A stretch of 64,000 nt of DNA from Agrobacterium vitis (GCF_037039395.1 NZ_CP146242.1:558001-622000), one strand, 5' to 3'; shown: positions 9,537-18,753, counted from the first letter of the stretch. Notes: a model not told the origin generated them from the letters alone. Program-made: numbers and translations.

Positions 9537-11141
9537 ATGGCCGTTTCAACCACCAATACTGAGGCTCTGAATGCCGCCCTGGCCGCTGCCACGGTACAGA
9601 CGCCGACCACGTTAGCCCAGTGGCTGCCCATCCTGCCGGTGGCCCTGTGTCTTGCCGGTGGGGCCGTGGCCTTGATGCTACGTGACCGCACCCGTCTTCA
9701 GCCGATGATTGCCCTTCCCACCCTGATCCTGCTGGTGCTGATCGATCTGGCGCTTCTGCTCGAGGTCATCAAGGACGGCCCGCTGACGGTGATGATGGGC
9801 CGCTGGATGCCGCCCTTCGGCATTGCCTTCACCGTCGATATCACCGGCGCGCTGTTTGCCCTGACGTCTGCCATCGTCGCCCTGGCCTGCGGCGTCTATG
9901 GGCTGACGGATATCAATACATCCGGTCGCCGCTATGGTTTCTATCCGTTTCTTCTGGTGCTGATGGCCGGAGTGTCCGGCGCCTTTCTGACAGGCGATAT
10001 CTTCAACCTCTATGTCTGGTTCGAAGTGCTGCTGATCTCGTCCTTCGGCATGTTGATCCTCGGTTCCGAGCGCAAACAGATTGACGGCGCGCTGAAATAT
10101 GCGGTGCTCAACCTGATCGCCACCACGCTGTTTCTGATCACTATCGGTTTTCTCTATGCCAGCTTCGGCACGCTTAACATGGCCGATATTGCCCGTAAGG
10201 CCAATGGGTTGCGCGATACCGCCCCGCTGATGACGCTGGCCACGCTGTTTGCCCTGGCGTTTTCCATGAAAGCCGCCGCCTTCCCGCTGAATTTCTGGTT
10301 GCCTGCCTCCTATCACACGCCGCGCATCGTGGTATCGGCATTGTTTGCCGCCCTGCTGACCAAGGTCGGCATCTACAGCCTGCTGCGGGTCGTGGTGATG
10401 CTGTTTCCGATTGAGCGCGAGCAACTGAGCCTGGTGCTGGGGGTGATTGCTGCCGCCACCATGATTCTCGGTGCGATTGGCGCTCTCGGCCAATCCGACA
10501 TCCGCCGGCTGATGGGCTTTGTCGTCATTTCCGGCATCGGCATCATGCTGGCCGGTATCGCCATTGGCGCGGTGCAAGGCATCAGCGCGACGATTTTCTA
10601 TGCCATGCACTCGATCCTGTTGATGGCAGCGCTCTATCTGGTGGTCGGCCAGGCCGGGCGGATGAGTGGCAGTTTTGCATTACAGGACATGTCTGGCCTT
10701 TACCGCGCAGCACCGGGTTTTTCCTTCCTGGCGCTGGCGCTGTTCTTCGCTGCAAGCGGCCTGCCGCCGTTTTCCGGCTTCTGGCCAAAGGTTATGCTGT
10801 TGAAGGCGGCGCTCGATATCGGCGCCTGGTGGATGGCCGGCGCAATCCTGCTATCCGGCTTTCTGACCACGATTGCGCTGGCCCGGGTCTTCCTGCTGGC
10901 TTTCTGGCGGACACAACCGGCCAGGGACGAATCAGACGTGAATTCCAACCAGGCCAATCCAGAAATCCTTGCCGCACCAACCCGCTCATCCCTTGCGCCG
11001 ATCCTGCTGCTGGCAGGCTTGATCGTCTGGTTCGGACTGTTTCCTGAAAAGCTCATCGCACTCTCGCAGGACGCCGCCGTCGGGCTTGTCGATCCATCGG
11101 CCTATATCACCTCGGTCTTTCCCACGGAGGCGCGCCCATGA
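9537..11141 (+). CDS. mrpD: Na+/H+ antiporter subunit MrpD (NuoM/N-like)
   Basis: 534 aa, about 14 membrane helices, homologous to NuoM/NuoN proton-channel subunits. Recognisable segments: NLYVWFEVLLISSFGMLIL, AFSMKAAAFPLNFWLPASYH and SGLPPFSGFWPKVMLLKA. Some N-terminal residues before LAQWLPILPVALCL are polar and may be dispensable. The start has only a weak ribosome site, so a downstream start is possible. The stop overlaps mrpE by ATGA. Confidence 0.96.
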   Translation: MAVSTTNTEALNAALAAATVQTPTTLAQWLPILPVALCLAGGAVALMLRDRTRLQPMIALPTLILLVLIDLALLLEVIKDGPLTVMMGRWMPPFGIAFTVDITGALFALTSAIVALACGVYGLTDINTSGRRYGFYPFLLVLMAGVSGAFLTGDIFNLYVWFEVLLISSFGMLILGSERKQIDGALKYAVLNLIATTLFLITIGFLYASFGTLNMADIARKANGLRDTAPLMTLATLFALAFSMKAAAFPLNFWLPASYHTPRIVVSALFAALLTKVGIYSLLRVVVMLFPIEREQLSLVLGVIAAATMILGAIGALGQSDIRRLMGFVVISGIGIMLAGIAIGAVQGISATIFYAMHSILLMAALYLVVGQAGRMSGSFALQDMSGLYRAAPGFSFLALALFFAASGLPPFSGFWPKVMLLKAALDIGAWWMAGAILLSGFLTTIALARVFLLAFWRTQPARDESDVNSNQANPEILAAPTRSSLAPILLLAGLIVWFGLFPEKLIALSQDAAVGLVDPSAYITSVFPTEARP

Positions 11142-11611
11142 GGCTGTTGATCCTCAACCTGCTGATGGCCATCATCTGGGTGGCGGTAACCGGCAGCGCC
11201 AGCCTGCATAATCTTCTGTTTGGTTTCGTGCTGTCGCTGGCGGTGGTGGGCTTGCTGCGCGAGCAGATCGGCGGCGTCTCCTATCTCAACAGAACGTGGC
11301 GCATTCTGTCCCTGCTGCTGCTGTTTCTCAGCGAACTGGCCAAATCCGCTTGGAAAGTGACGATCATGGTCCTGTCGCCAGGGCTCGATATCAAGCCCGG
11401 CATTTTCGCCTTTCCGCTCAGCGTGGAGCGCGATTTCGAAATCACACTGCTGGCCAATCTCATCACGCTGACACCAGGCACCCTGTCGGTGGATGTGTCT
11501 GAGGATCGAAAGATCCTCTATGTCCATGCACTGGATTGCAGCGATCCGGATGCGGCCCGGCGCGACATTGCCGAGGGCTTCGAGCGCAAGATCCGCGAGG
11601 CATTCCAATGA
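11138..11611 (+). CDS. mrpE: Na+/H+ antiporter subunit MrpE
   Basis: 157 aa. Two N-terminal membrane helices ([17 protein letters not shown] and a second one near residue 35) and a cytoplasmic C-terminal domain. The family motifs [16 protein letters not shown] and [10 protein letters not shown] are present. Overlaps both neighbours by ATGA. Confidence 0.95.
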   Translation: MRLLILNLLMAIIWVAVTGSASLHNLLFGFVLSLAVVGLLREQIGGVSYLNRTWRILSLLLLFLSELAKSAWKVTIMVLSPGLDIKPGIFAFPLSVERDFEITLLANLITLTPGTLSVDVSEDRKILYVHALDCSDPDAARRDIAEGFERKIREAFQ

Positions 11612-12036
11612 TCCATCCAGACATGACAACCGCGCAAGTCCTCGTCCATCATGCCTGCAATGGCGGGCTGCTGTTGCTGGCCATTGCCTTTTTCCTGACC
11701 GTCTACCGGGTGATGCGTGGCCCGACCCTGCCCGACCGGGTAATTGCGCTGGACATGCTGGTCGGCATCGTCATCGGCTTTATTGCCGTCTTCGCGATCA
11801 AGTCGGGCTATGTGCTCTACATGGATATCGCCATTTCGCTCGGCCTGGTTGGATTTTTGACAACTATTGCTTTTGCGCGATTCATCCTTGTGCGCGGCGT
11901 TATTGGCGAAACACCGGAAACCGAACCGGCAATTCGGGCGGCAGCCGAACAATTAGCTGTGGAAAAGTCGCGCATGGAGCGCAGGCGCAAGCGGAGTGGC
12001 GCGGAGTGGCACATGTCCCAAAAGGAAACAGATTAA
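11608..12036 (+). CDS. mrpF: Na+/H+ antiporter subunit MrpF
   Basis: 142 aa from the ATG at 11608 (ATGA overlap with mrpE). Three membrane helices with the family core [17 protein letters not shown] and [22 protein letters not shown] charged C-terminal tail of about 45 residues ([10 protein letters not shown]) is longer than in typical MrpF. The TAATG junction couples it to mrpG. Confidence 0.95.
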   Translation: MIHPDMTTAQVLVHHACNGGLLLLAIAFFLTVYRVMRGPTLPDRVIALDMLVGIVIGFIAVFAIKSGYVLYMDIAISLGLVGFLTTIAFARFILVRGVIGETPETEPAIRAAAEQLAVEKSRMERRRKRSGAEWHMSQKETD

Positions 12037-12401
12037 TGGAAATAGCGGCGGCGGTTTTAACATCTGTATTGATTCTGAGCGGTTCTTTTTTTGCGGTGAT
12101 TGCTGCAATTGGTCTGAATCGCTTGCCGGACCTGTTCACCCGCATGCATGCAGCATCCAAGGCCGGAACGGTGGGATCTGGCCTGCTGTTACTGGCAATT
12201 GGCGTCAATTCCGGAGATTTGTCGGTTTTTGCACGTGCATTTTGCGGATTTTTCTTCTTTGTACTGACGGCGCCGGTCTCCGCCCATCTGCTGGCAAAAG
12301 CGGCGCGGCATGTCGGATATCCCCTGGCCCAGGCTACCGTGCTCGATGAAATGAGCAACGGCATTGGCAACGGCAAGAAGGACTTAGTTAACAAATTATG
12401 A
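12036..12401 (+). CDS. mrpG: Na+/H+ antiporter subunit MrpG
   Basis: 121 aa, three membrane helices. Family core: GLNRLPDLFTRMHAASKAGT followed by FFFFVLTAPVSAHLLAKAA. The start is taken at the ATG at 12036 inside TAATG. Last gene of the complete mrpABCDEFG set, which supports Na+ and alkali tolerance and pH homeostasis. GC drops sharply after the stop. Confidence 0.95.
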   Translation: MEIAAAVLTSVLILSGSFFAVIAAIGLNRLPDLFTRMHAASKAGTVGSGLLLLAIGVNSGDLSVFARAFCGFFFFVLTAPVSAHLLAKAARHVGYPLAQATVLDEMSNGIGNGKKDLVNKL

Positions 12402-12814
12402 ATGAGACCGTTCTAAAAGTATCATAAGAGCAGAGTGCCATTCATATTTGATCTGATCTACATTCTTTCACGCACAAGAATTAGGATAAATAGGAACTGG
12501 ACATTTTTCCCGATGTTGATAATTCATTAAAAGGACTATTTGGATCACTGAACCGTTTTCAATTTCGATCTAGTTCAAAAGCAGCATGTATTTAGCCGAT
12601 ACAACCGCCCGGGTTGTAGACCAAAGGCGGACAATGAATTTGGAGACTAGTTTTGGGTTAATGGCGTAAATATCTAATATAACATTGCCATCCTAGCTGG
12701 CTGGCAGTGGATTTTATGTGGGGGTATCACGCAAACCAGTCAAACTGGTTTGAATTCAGTGTCGGCGGTGGGTGGCAAACGAACCGTCAGGCAGACATAT
12801 GACAGGAGAAAAAA
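12402..12814. other. AT-rich intergenic region upstream of mucR
   Basis: About 410 nt, noticeably AT-richer than the flanking genes. It has no reading frame of interest and holds the mucR promoter and leader. The one clear structure is the palindrome listed separately at 12732-12752. Confidence 0.6.
12732..12752. promoter_or_regulatory. 21-bp palindrome upstream of mucR
   Basis: CAAACCAGT-CAA-ACTGGTTTG: perfect 9-bp arms around 3 nt, ending 62 nt before the mucR ATG. It could be an operator or a leader hairpin. MucR/Ros proteins are known to repress their own genes, which makes an autoregulatory site plausible, but that is inference. Confidence 0.5.
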
Positions 12815-13246
12815 ATGAGTGAAACGGCATTTGGATCGTCAGGAAACGATCTTCTGGTCGAACTGACGGCAGATATCGTTGCAGCGTATGTCAGCAACCA
12901 TGTTGTACCAATCGGGGACATCAGCCACCTGATTTCGGATGTGCATACCGCATTGTCCAATACATCCTCACCGGTGCCAGTGGTATCCGTGGTCGAAAAG
13001 CAGAAGCCTGCCGTTGCCGTTCGCAAGTCGATTCAGGGCGACCAGATTATCTGCCTGGAATGTGGTGGCTCGTTCAAGTCGCTGAAGCGTCACTTGATGA
13101 CCCATCACACTTTGAGCCCGGAAGAATATCGCGAAAAATGGGATCTTCCCGTCGATTACCCGATGGTTGCTCCCGCCTATGCGGAAGCTCGCTCGCGCCT
13201 CGCCAAGGAAATGGGCCTGGGCCAGCGCCGCCGCCGCACCAAGTAA
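12815..13246 (+). CDS. mucR: MucR/Ros-family zinc-finger transcription regulator
   Basis: 143 aa. Global regulator in Rhizobiales of exopolysaccharide, motility and virulence or symbiosis genes. The prokaryotic C2H2 zinc finger is at residues 80-98 (Cys80, Cys83, His93, His97 in [19 protein letters not shown]). It is followed by the conserved [25 protein letters not shown] in two blocks and a basic tail RRRRTK. The N-terminal part ([18 protein letters not shown]) is the oligomerisation region of this family. Ribosome site AGGAG precedes the ATG. A perfect hairpin follows the stop. Confidence 0.96.
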   Translation: MSETAFGSSGNDLLVELTADIVAAYVSNHVVPIGDISHLISDVHTALSNTSSPVPVVSVVEKQKPAVAVRKSIQGDQIICLECGGSFKSLKRHLMTHHTLSPEEYREKWDLPVDYPMVAPAYAEARSRLAKEMGLGQRRRRTK

Positions 13247-13254
13247 GACCAAGT

Positions 13255-13280
13255 CTCGAAGATGCTCACGCATCTTCGAG
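13255..13280 (+). terminator. Hairpin after mucR
   Basis: CTCGAAGATGC-TCAC-GCATCTTCGAG: an 11-bp perfect stem with a 4-nt loop, starting 9 nt after the mucR stop. Only a weak T-rich tail follows, so it may stabilise the 3' end as much as terminate. Confidence 0.7.
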
Positions 13281-13356
13281 TTGGCATTCATGCCTTCGAT
13301 AGTCAGAACTCAATTCCGTGGGCCTCATAAGGCTTGCGGAATTTTGCTTTATGATT

Positions 13357-13385
13357 GCTGATATCAGACCGATCCCGATATCAGC
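13357..13385. terminator. Inverted repeat between convergent mucR and AraC gene
   Basis: GCTGATATC, an 11-nt loop, then GATATCAGC. It lies about 37 nt past the AraC-type gene's stop (minus strand) and could end transcripts from either side. There is no strong U-run. Confidence 0.4.
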
Positions 13386-13421
13386 CCAATCATCGCCTTT
13401 GGTTGGCTTCGCCCAACGCGA

Positions 13422-14510
13422 TTATGCATACGCTTGCGCAATCGTCTCCTGCCGGCGCCAGGCGCTGGGGCTTTGTCCCGTGACCCGCAGAAATTCCCGA
13501 TTGAAATTGGACTTGGTCATGAAACCGGCCTCGAAGACGATGCTGGTAATCGGCTCATCGCTGTGTCGCAGCAGCCGGCAGGCCTCCGTCACGCGGTGAT
13601 TGTTGACATATTGCGAAACACTCATGCCATGCACCCGGTTGACGGCATTCGATACCGACCGCGCAGGCAGGCCGAGGCGACGCGACAGACGGCCAAGGTT
13701 AAGGTCCAAATCCTTGTAGAGCTGTTTTTCCACCATCATCGCCGCCAGCGCGCTGGCAATCCGCGCGTCCTCCTCGCTCGCCGGTCTCGGCACCGGCTTG
13801 TCGCCTGTGTCTCCTGCTCGTTCCTCTTCGCGTCCATTCTGATCTGAAGACGCTTCCTCATCTGAAGAGGCTCCGCTTTCGGCCAGAGACGCAGCAAAGC
13901 CGAGCGCCAGAAGGATCAGGGTCATGAAGGCCGAGACGACTGTTGCCGCATGACGGCCGCCGCCGAAAGCAAAGTCAAGGCTGATGACGATATCGGTAGC
14001 TGCTGAGGCCAGCAGCGAAGCTGCCATGCATTGCAGGGCGCGGTAGGAACGAAGCGCCCCATCCAGGCGCGATGCCGTCAGCCCGTCCGGCCCCAGCCGC
14101 GCCAGCCAGAACAGCGCCAGTCCATAGGCCAGGAAGGTGAGGATGATGATGGCATCGATTGGCCCACCGCCCGCACCGTTCAGCACCAGCACGATAACGG
14201 GTGGCAGGGCATGCAGCCAATCGACATGCGACAAACCACGATCCTGCCGATCCGCAGAGGTCATGGTCAGGCTGCGAAATGCCAGAAAACTCAAAGGCGG
14301 GATAAACGTCGCCAGAACCGACATGGCCGGCATGACCAGCATCATGCCATAGCCCCAGCGCAAGCCAACCAGAACCGATTGCGCCGCCATCACCGCCAAC
14401 AGCAGCAGGAAAGGCTTCGCGGAGGTCGGAGCATCGTCCTGCCGCAGCATACGGATCAACAGGGTTAGAAGAAGCAGGGCGACGAAAAAGGAAATCGGCA
14501 GGAAAATCAT
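13422..14510 (-). CDS. Membrane-anchored AraC-family transcription regulator
   Basis: 362 aa. The first about 215 residues contain six or seven hydrophobic segments (FFVALLLLTLLI, PFLLLLAVMAAQSVLVGL, MLVMPAMSVLATFI, VIVLVLNGAGG, AIIILTFLAYGLALFWL, AFMTLILLALGFAAS). An acidic linker of about 40 residues follows (SSDEEASSDQNGREEER). The C-terminal about 100 residues are the AraC double helix-turn-helix (LNLGRLSRRLGLPARSVSNA and HRVTEACRLLRHSDEPITSI, then FEAGFMTKSNFNREF). The layout implies signal sensing in the membrane. It is divergent from the periplasmic-protein gene at 14677, its likely target. Confidence 0.9.
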   Translation of the reverse strand: MIFLPISFFVALLLLTLLIRMLRQDDAPTSAKPFLLLLAVMAAQSVLVGLRWGYGMMLVMPAMSVLATFIPPLSFLAFRSLTMTSADRQDRGLSHVDWLHALPPVIVLVLNGAGGGPIDAIIILTFLAYGLALFWLARLGPDGLTASRLDGALRSYRALQCMAASLLASAATDIVISLDFAFGGGRHAATVVSAFMTLILLALGFAASLAESGASSDEEASSDQNGREEERAGDTGDKPVPRPASEEDARIASALAAMMVEKQLYKDLDLNLGRLSRRLGLPARSVSNAVNRVHGMSVSQYVNNHRVTEACRLLRHSDEPITSIVFEAGFMTKSNFNREFLRVTGQSPSAWRRQETIAQAYA

Positions 14511-14676
14511 GGGGCGAGGACCATGGAACAGGGATTTTTGAGCAAGTGCGTAACGTGTTTTCAGTGGCTGTTATAGCCCCGATCATGATCGGCGACGACC
14601 CGAAACGTGTTTCAGGTCGCGGCATGACCTCCTTTGGCAAAGATTGGCGCATCGCAATCCATTGGAGTGAAGACCC

Positions 14677-15414
14677 ATGAAAAAACGTGTGATCGTGCTT
14701 GGCATTGCCGCAGGACTAATTTGCATCGCCGCCATGGATCGGGCCATGGCGCTATGGCGGCATGATGTGCCGATAGGCGTGCCGCTTGATCTGTCGGCGA
14801 TCTCCAAACTGCGCGTCGATGGTGCAGCCAGCCTGATTTCCGTAACCACCGATCCAAACACGCCGTTGACCGCCACCCTGACAGGCGAGCGCGACGGCTG
14901 GGGGTCGCTCTGGCAATCCGGCTGGTATGCCCGCGACTGCGCGGACAGTGGCCGGATGCATATCGATAACGACACTCTGGTTGTCGATGTCGCCGATCTG
15001 TCACGCTATTTCGACTGGTCGGATTGCACCATAAAGCTCAAGGCCAACCTGCGTCCGCAATCTGCCGTGCTGATCCGCCAGAAGGCCGCCCGCATCGGGC
15101 TTGACGGCGATTTCTCCACCATCAATGTGCGGGCCGATGCCGGGGATTTCACCCTGGACGGCCATGCCAGCACGCTGGATGTTTCAGGCGCGGCGCTGCG
15201 GGTGCAGGCATTCTTCAAGACCATCAGCAAGGATGAAACCATCCTTCTGTCCGGCCGGATGATGGACGCCACCCTGCGCTTCCTCACCCCCACATCGATC
15301 AGCTATCTGGTTGAAGCCACCGCCTCCTATATCGACAGCGCCCTGCCCAATACGCCGGGCGCCCACCCCGCCATTACCATTCGCGGCGAGATGGTGCGGG
15401 CCAGGATCGAGTAA
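14677..15414 (+). CDS. Exported beta-helix-like protein of unknown function
   Basis: 245 aa with an N-terminal hydrophobic export or anchor segment (VIVLGIAAGLICIAAM). The remainder has the alternating short-strand pattern of DUF2807/DUF4097-type bacterial adhesin-like domains: LRVDGAASLISVTTDPNTPL, NTLVVDVADLSRYF, FTLDGHASTLDVSGA. It ends with ITIRGEMVRARIE. The ATG follows GGAGTGAAGACCC. Transcribed away from the membrane-bound AraC regulator, and its stop abuts the convergent acetyltransferase gene with no spacing. Periplasmic by inference; function unknown. Confidence 0.75.
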   Translation: MKKRVIVLGIAAGLICIAAMDRAMALWRHDVPIGVPLDLSAISKLRVDGAASLISVTTDPNTPLTATLTGERDGWGSLWQSGWYARDCADSGRMHIDNDTLVVDVADLSRYFDWSDCTIKLKANLRPQSAVLIRQKAARIGLDGDFSTINVRADAGDFTLDGHASTLDVSGAALRVQAFFKTISKDETILLSGRMMDATLRFLTPTSISYLVEATASYIDSALPNTPGAHPAITIRGEMVRARIE

Positions 15415-15921
15415 TCAACGCGCAATCATCAGTTCCATCGCCGCCAGATCCAGCCAGCGGCCGAATTTGATGCCGACCTCGCGGTGGATGCCGACCAGGC
15501 GGAAGCCGAGCTTTTCGTGCAGGGCAATCGAGGCCGCGTTTCCGGCCTCGATGGCGGCGATCATCACATGCACATTTCCGGCCTTGGCGCGCTCGATCAA
15601 CGCCTGCATCAACGCCTTGCCAAGCCCTGCGCCGCGATGGTCCTTGTCGATATAGACCGAGTGCTCAACCGTATGGCGATAGCCATCGAATGCCCGCCAA
15701 TCGCCATAGGACGCATAGCCTGCAACACGGCCATCCACCTCGGCGACGAGGACCGGAAAGCCTTTGGCCCGGCGCAGTTCCAGCCAGACACGGCGATTGT
15801 CGACATCGATCAGCGCCTCGTTCCAGATGGCGGTCGTATGCTCGACGGCGTGATTGTAAATCTCGACAATAGCGGCAAGATCCGCTTCGGTGCCATCGCG
15901 GATGACGTACTGTGTGGTCAT
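15415..15921 (-). CDS. GNAT acetyltransferase, phosphinothricin-acetyltransferase type
   Basis: 168 aa from the ATG at 15921. The Pat/Bar-type N-terminus is clear: IRDGTEADLAAIVEIYNHAVEHTTAIWNE (given here in part), then VAGYASYGDWRAFDGYRHTVEHSVY. The acetyl-CoA motif DHRGAGLGKALMQALIERA and the C-terminal NAASIALHEKLGFRLVG follow. Members acetylate amino-acid analogues such as phosphinothricin or methionine sulfoximine. The longer upstream reading frame is not needed. Convergent with the gene ending at 15414. Confidence 0.88.
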   Translation of the reverse strand: MTTQYVIRDGTEADLAAIVEIYNHAVEHTTAIWNEALIDVDNRRVWLELRRAKGFPVLVAEVDGRVAGYASYGDWRAFDGYRHTVEHSVYIDKDHRGAGLGKALMQALIERAKAGNVHVMIAAIEAGNAASIALHEKLGFRLVGIHREVGIKFGRWLDLAAMELMIAR

Positions 15922-16495
15922 GAGAAGCCCTGAAACAGACATAGGATACGACAGTCCTAACGCAGAAAACGATGCACGGAAATAGGATTTGCCGTCTTCA
16001 ATGACCCCTCGTATGGCGCTCCCGACAAGCGCCCTTCCGCAATTGGTCAATACCCCAACTCGAAATGGAAGAACGGATTAAATTCAACCTTTGGGATATT
16101 ACGGTCATTTGACTGATCCGACAACAATAGCCCAACCCTTGATGTAGTTTTTGCGGAGTAAACATCGTCCTTGCGACATGGGCGGACGCTGTTGTAAGGG
16201 ATCTGAGCTTGGATAAAGGTTGATATCACAGCGCAAGGCCGATCTTGCGTCGAGATTTCCGCAATGTGGTATCGAATTTTGCAAATTTTTGCTCTTCTTC
16301 CGAAAACGTAAAGAAACGTCAAGAAACTACTCGCGTTATTTTCTTTGGAAAGGTTTTTTCGGAGATGGTTAGTGTTGCCTTCCACAATAAATCGTTCCAT
16401 CACGCAGCGTTGCACCAACGAAAGTTATTTGTCAGGGCGTTCCTAAGCCGTCATAAAAATCAGTTCCAATTTTCCTCCTTGCAAGAATGTAACAC
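15922..16495. other. AT-richer intergenic region before Crp/Fnr gene
   Basis: About 570 nt, lower in GC than the surroundings, and the low GC continues into the following regulator. Frames on the minus strand have no ribosome site or family resemblance. No FNR-type palindrome or insertion-sequence end was recognised. Confidence 0.5.
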
Positions 16496-17227
16496 ATGAA
16501 CCTGTCTTCGCCCGCTAGCCGACTGCCAATCCAAATCAGAGCAACGCCTGTATTGTCGCCGCAGCAAGATGAGAAAGCGGAGCATATCGTCCTAAGCCCA
16601 AATGAACAGTACGAACTTGGGCGAATGGGAGAAATCATAGAGTATCGCACGACGAAATTAGAGATATTGTCGCAAGGCGAACCCGCAGATTTCCTCTATT
16701 TGCTTATCGAGGGAGTCGTTCAGGCCAGTCACGCACTGAAGGATGGTCAGCGACAGATCGTGGCGTTTTACTGGCCAGGCGATATCTTTGGTCTGGCGGA
16801 GAACGGACTGTACGTTAACTCGTCAGAGGCAGTAACACCCTGCTCCGTATACCGCTTTCCGTTCCGCAAGTTGGAGAAATTCCTTCTGGAAAATCCGAGG
16901 ATTCAGCAAGGTTTCTTCGTCAAGGCGGTCCACGAAATTCGGACCGCGCAACGACACACCATCACAATCGGACAATTGGAGCTGCCACAACGCCTAGCTG
17001 CGTTTCTAGTAGACTGCTTGGACCATGATCGCTATTTCGACAGTGAAAGCTCGACCTTATCGCTTCCGATGTCGCGCTACGATATTGCGGACTATCTTGG
17101 GACCTCGGTAGAATCAGTGTCACGTACGTTTGCGCTGCTTGAAAAAAACGGCCTTGTCCAACGAAAGGGACCGAGGAAGCTCGAGATAAGCATGAAGAAA
17201 CTGATCGACTTTTCAGGTATAGGCTGA
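16496..17227 (+). CDS. Crp/Fnr-family transcription regulator
   Basis: 243 aa. The cyclic-nucleotide-binding-like beta-roll spans about residues 35-150 (ILSQGEPADFLYLLIEGVVQ, RQIVAFYWPGDIFGL). The helix-turn-helix lies near residues 190-220 (LPMSRYDIADYLGTSVESVSRTFALLEKNGLVQ, shown as two parts). It lacks the N-terminal cysteine cluster of FNR, so it is unlikely to sense oxygen through an iron-sulfur centre, and is closer to FixK-type members. Codon use is less GC-biased than that of its neighbours, as in acquired DNA. Confidence 0.9.
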   Translation: MNLSSPASRLPIQIRATPVLSPQQDEKAEHIVLSPNEQYELGRMGEIIEYRTTKLEILSQGEPADFLYLLIEGVVQASHALKDGQRQIVAFYWPGDIFGLAENGLYVNSSEAVTPCSVYRFPFRKLEKFLLENPRIQQGFFVKAVHEIRTAQRHTITIGQLELPQRLAAFLVDCLDHDRYFDSESSTLSLPMSRYDIADYLGTSVESVSRTFALLEKNGLVQRKGPRKLEISMKKLIDFSGIG

Positions 17228-17327
17228 GGAACTGGCCCATTTACGGAGCGCAATTGAAGGGCTGATCTCCGAGAGGCAAACATGATATCGCCAACTCTGA
17301 CTTTCTCGGCTATGCAGCCGCGCCGCC

Positions 17328-17990
17328 TCAAGACCCGATGGCGGTAACCACGGCGGAATAATGCACGGCAGCCGCGGCGACCACGAAACCGTGCCAGATG
17401 GCGTTTTGAAACCGTAGCCGCTGCCAGACGTGGAAGATCACGCCGGCGGAATAAAGAATGCCGCCGATGAAGATCAGCACCATGGTGACGGGCGGCAGCC
17501 GCTCGGAAATTGGCTCCAGCGCCAGCACGCCGCTCCAGCCCATGGCCAGATACAGCAGGATGGCCAACCGGTCGTAGCGGCCTGGATAGCGGCATTTCAG
17601 GAAGATACCGGTGATTGCCGTCAGCCAGATGCCGACCAACAGACAGAGGATGGCTGGCTCATCGGCGCCGCGCTCCAGAAAGGGCGTATAGGTGGCGGCG
17701 ATCAGCACGAAAATCGCCGAATGATCCAGCCGTCGTAAATAGCTTTTGAAGGTCGAGCGCGGCCACATATTGTAGGTGAAGGAACAGCCAAGCGCCAGCA
17801 CCAGGCCAAGGCCATAGATCCAGCTGGCGGCAATCTCGCCAAAGCTGGTAAACACCGTGGCATAGAAGATCAGCGCGGTTACACCAACCAGCGCAAACAC
17901 CACGCCGACACCATGCACGATGCCATCGGCCAGCAATTCGTGAAAATCATAGTGTCGCCCGAAGCGGAACTCTTCCATCATTACGATCAA
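17328..17990 (-). CDS. Hemolysin III / PAQR-family membrane protein
   Basis: 220 aa with seven predicted membrane segments. Family motifs: ELLADGIVHGVGVVFALVG at the start, SFTYNMWPRSTFKSYLRRLDHSAIF in the middle (conserved SxxYH/DHS region), and FHVWQRLRFQNAIWHGFVV near the end, carrying the conserved histidines that bind zinc in PAQR proteins. Known as YqfA/HlyIII; the in vivo role in proteobacteria is poorly defined. Single gene. Confidence 0.92.
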   Translation of the reverse strand: MIVMMEEFRFGRHYDFHELLADGIVHGVGVVFALVGVTALIFYATVFTSFGEIAASWIYGLGLVLALGCSFTYNMWPRSTFKSYLRRLDHSAIFVLIAATYTPFLERGADEPAILCLLVGIWLTAITGIFLKCRYPGRYDRLAILLYLAMGWSGVLALEPISERLPPVTMVLIFIGGILYSAGVIFHVWQRLRFQNAIWHGFVVAAAAVHYSAVVTAIGS

Positions 17991-18348
17991 CCCAAGAAAT
18001 TAAAATATTCGCCGACAGCATAACCAAGAATGATTGCCAGATAATGTCGCCTGTCTCATCGTCTTCATATAGGCCTGATCAGCCTGATGATCCGGTCAAA
18101 TTTATGTCTATGACGGCCACACACCGCAACCTGTGGTGACAATGATGCGTCAACTCCATCGCGTTGGCAAGACGGCCAGTTGCCGCTTTTCGATCGCCAT
18201 TGCCGTTTCAGGGCTTGGATTATCTGCACTGAGTGCCAAGGTTTGCGCCGTCATCAACCGGGCTTAAACCGTTTGCGGATAAAGCTGCTCGACAGTTCCC
18301 GGTTCTGTCCGCGAAACTGCCGTCCTCGCACCCAGTCAGGAAGCACCC
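17991..18348. other. Intergenic region, nothing recognised
   Basis: About 360 nt between divergent hemolysin-III and MAPEG genes. No gene, hairpin or operator stands out. Confidence 0.45.
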
Positions 18349-18726
18349 ATGCGCTTTACAGTCCTTGCCACGTTCATGGCGCTGATCGCCTATAACTGGT
18401 TCTTCATCAAGGTAGCCCGGGCGCGCCAGCAATTTGGGGTCAAGGCACCGAAGATGACAGGCGATGGGAATTTCGAGCGGATTTACCGGGTTCAACAGAA
18501 TACCGCCGAGCAACTGGTTTTCTTCCTGCCGTCGCTCTGGCTCTTCGGCTTTTACCTGTCCGACCAGTTGGCCGGGCTGCTTGGCCTGTGCTGGACAGGC
18601 GCACGGGTGCTCTATGCCGCTGAATATTATGCGGATGCGAAAAAGCGCGGTCCCGGCGCGCTGATTTCCTGGGTCATTGCCTTTCTGCTGCTGATGGGCG
18701 GCACGGTGGCGGCACTGCTGCAATAG
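18349..18726 (+). CDS. MAPEG-family membrane protein
   Basis: 125 aa, four membrane helices. The MAPEG signature is the segment ERIYRVQQNTAEQLVFFLPSLWLF in two blocks: the conserved R-x-x-x-N-x-x-E of glutathione-dependent membrane enzymes. Next comes GLCWTGARVLYAAEYYADAKKRGPG. Bacterial members may conjugate glutathione to lipophilic electrophiles; the substrate is unknown. Stands alone. Confidence 0.9.
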   Translation: MRFTVLATFMALIAYNWFFIKVARARQQFGVKAPKMTGDGNFERIYRVQQNTAEQLVFFLPSLWLFGFYLSDQLAGLLGLCWTGARVLYAAEYYADAKKRGPGALISWVIAFLLLMGGTVAALLQ

Positions 18727-18753
18727 CCGGACCGCGCCTGTCTGCACCTCTGC

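Noticed and set aside
9678..10610. Minus-strand 310-codon frame across mrpD
   Set aside because: Gln/His-rich antisense shadow of mrpD.
16047..16418. Minus-strand 123-codon frame in the AT-richer block
   Set aside because: No family resemblance and no ribosome site; kept as intergenic.
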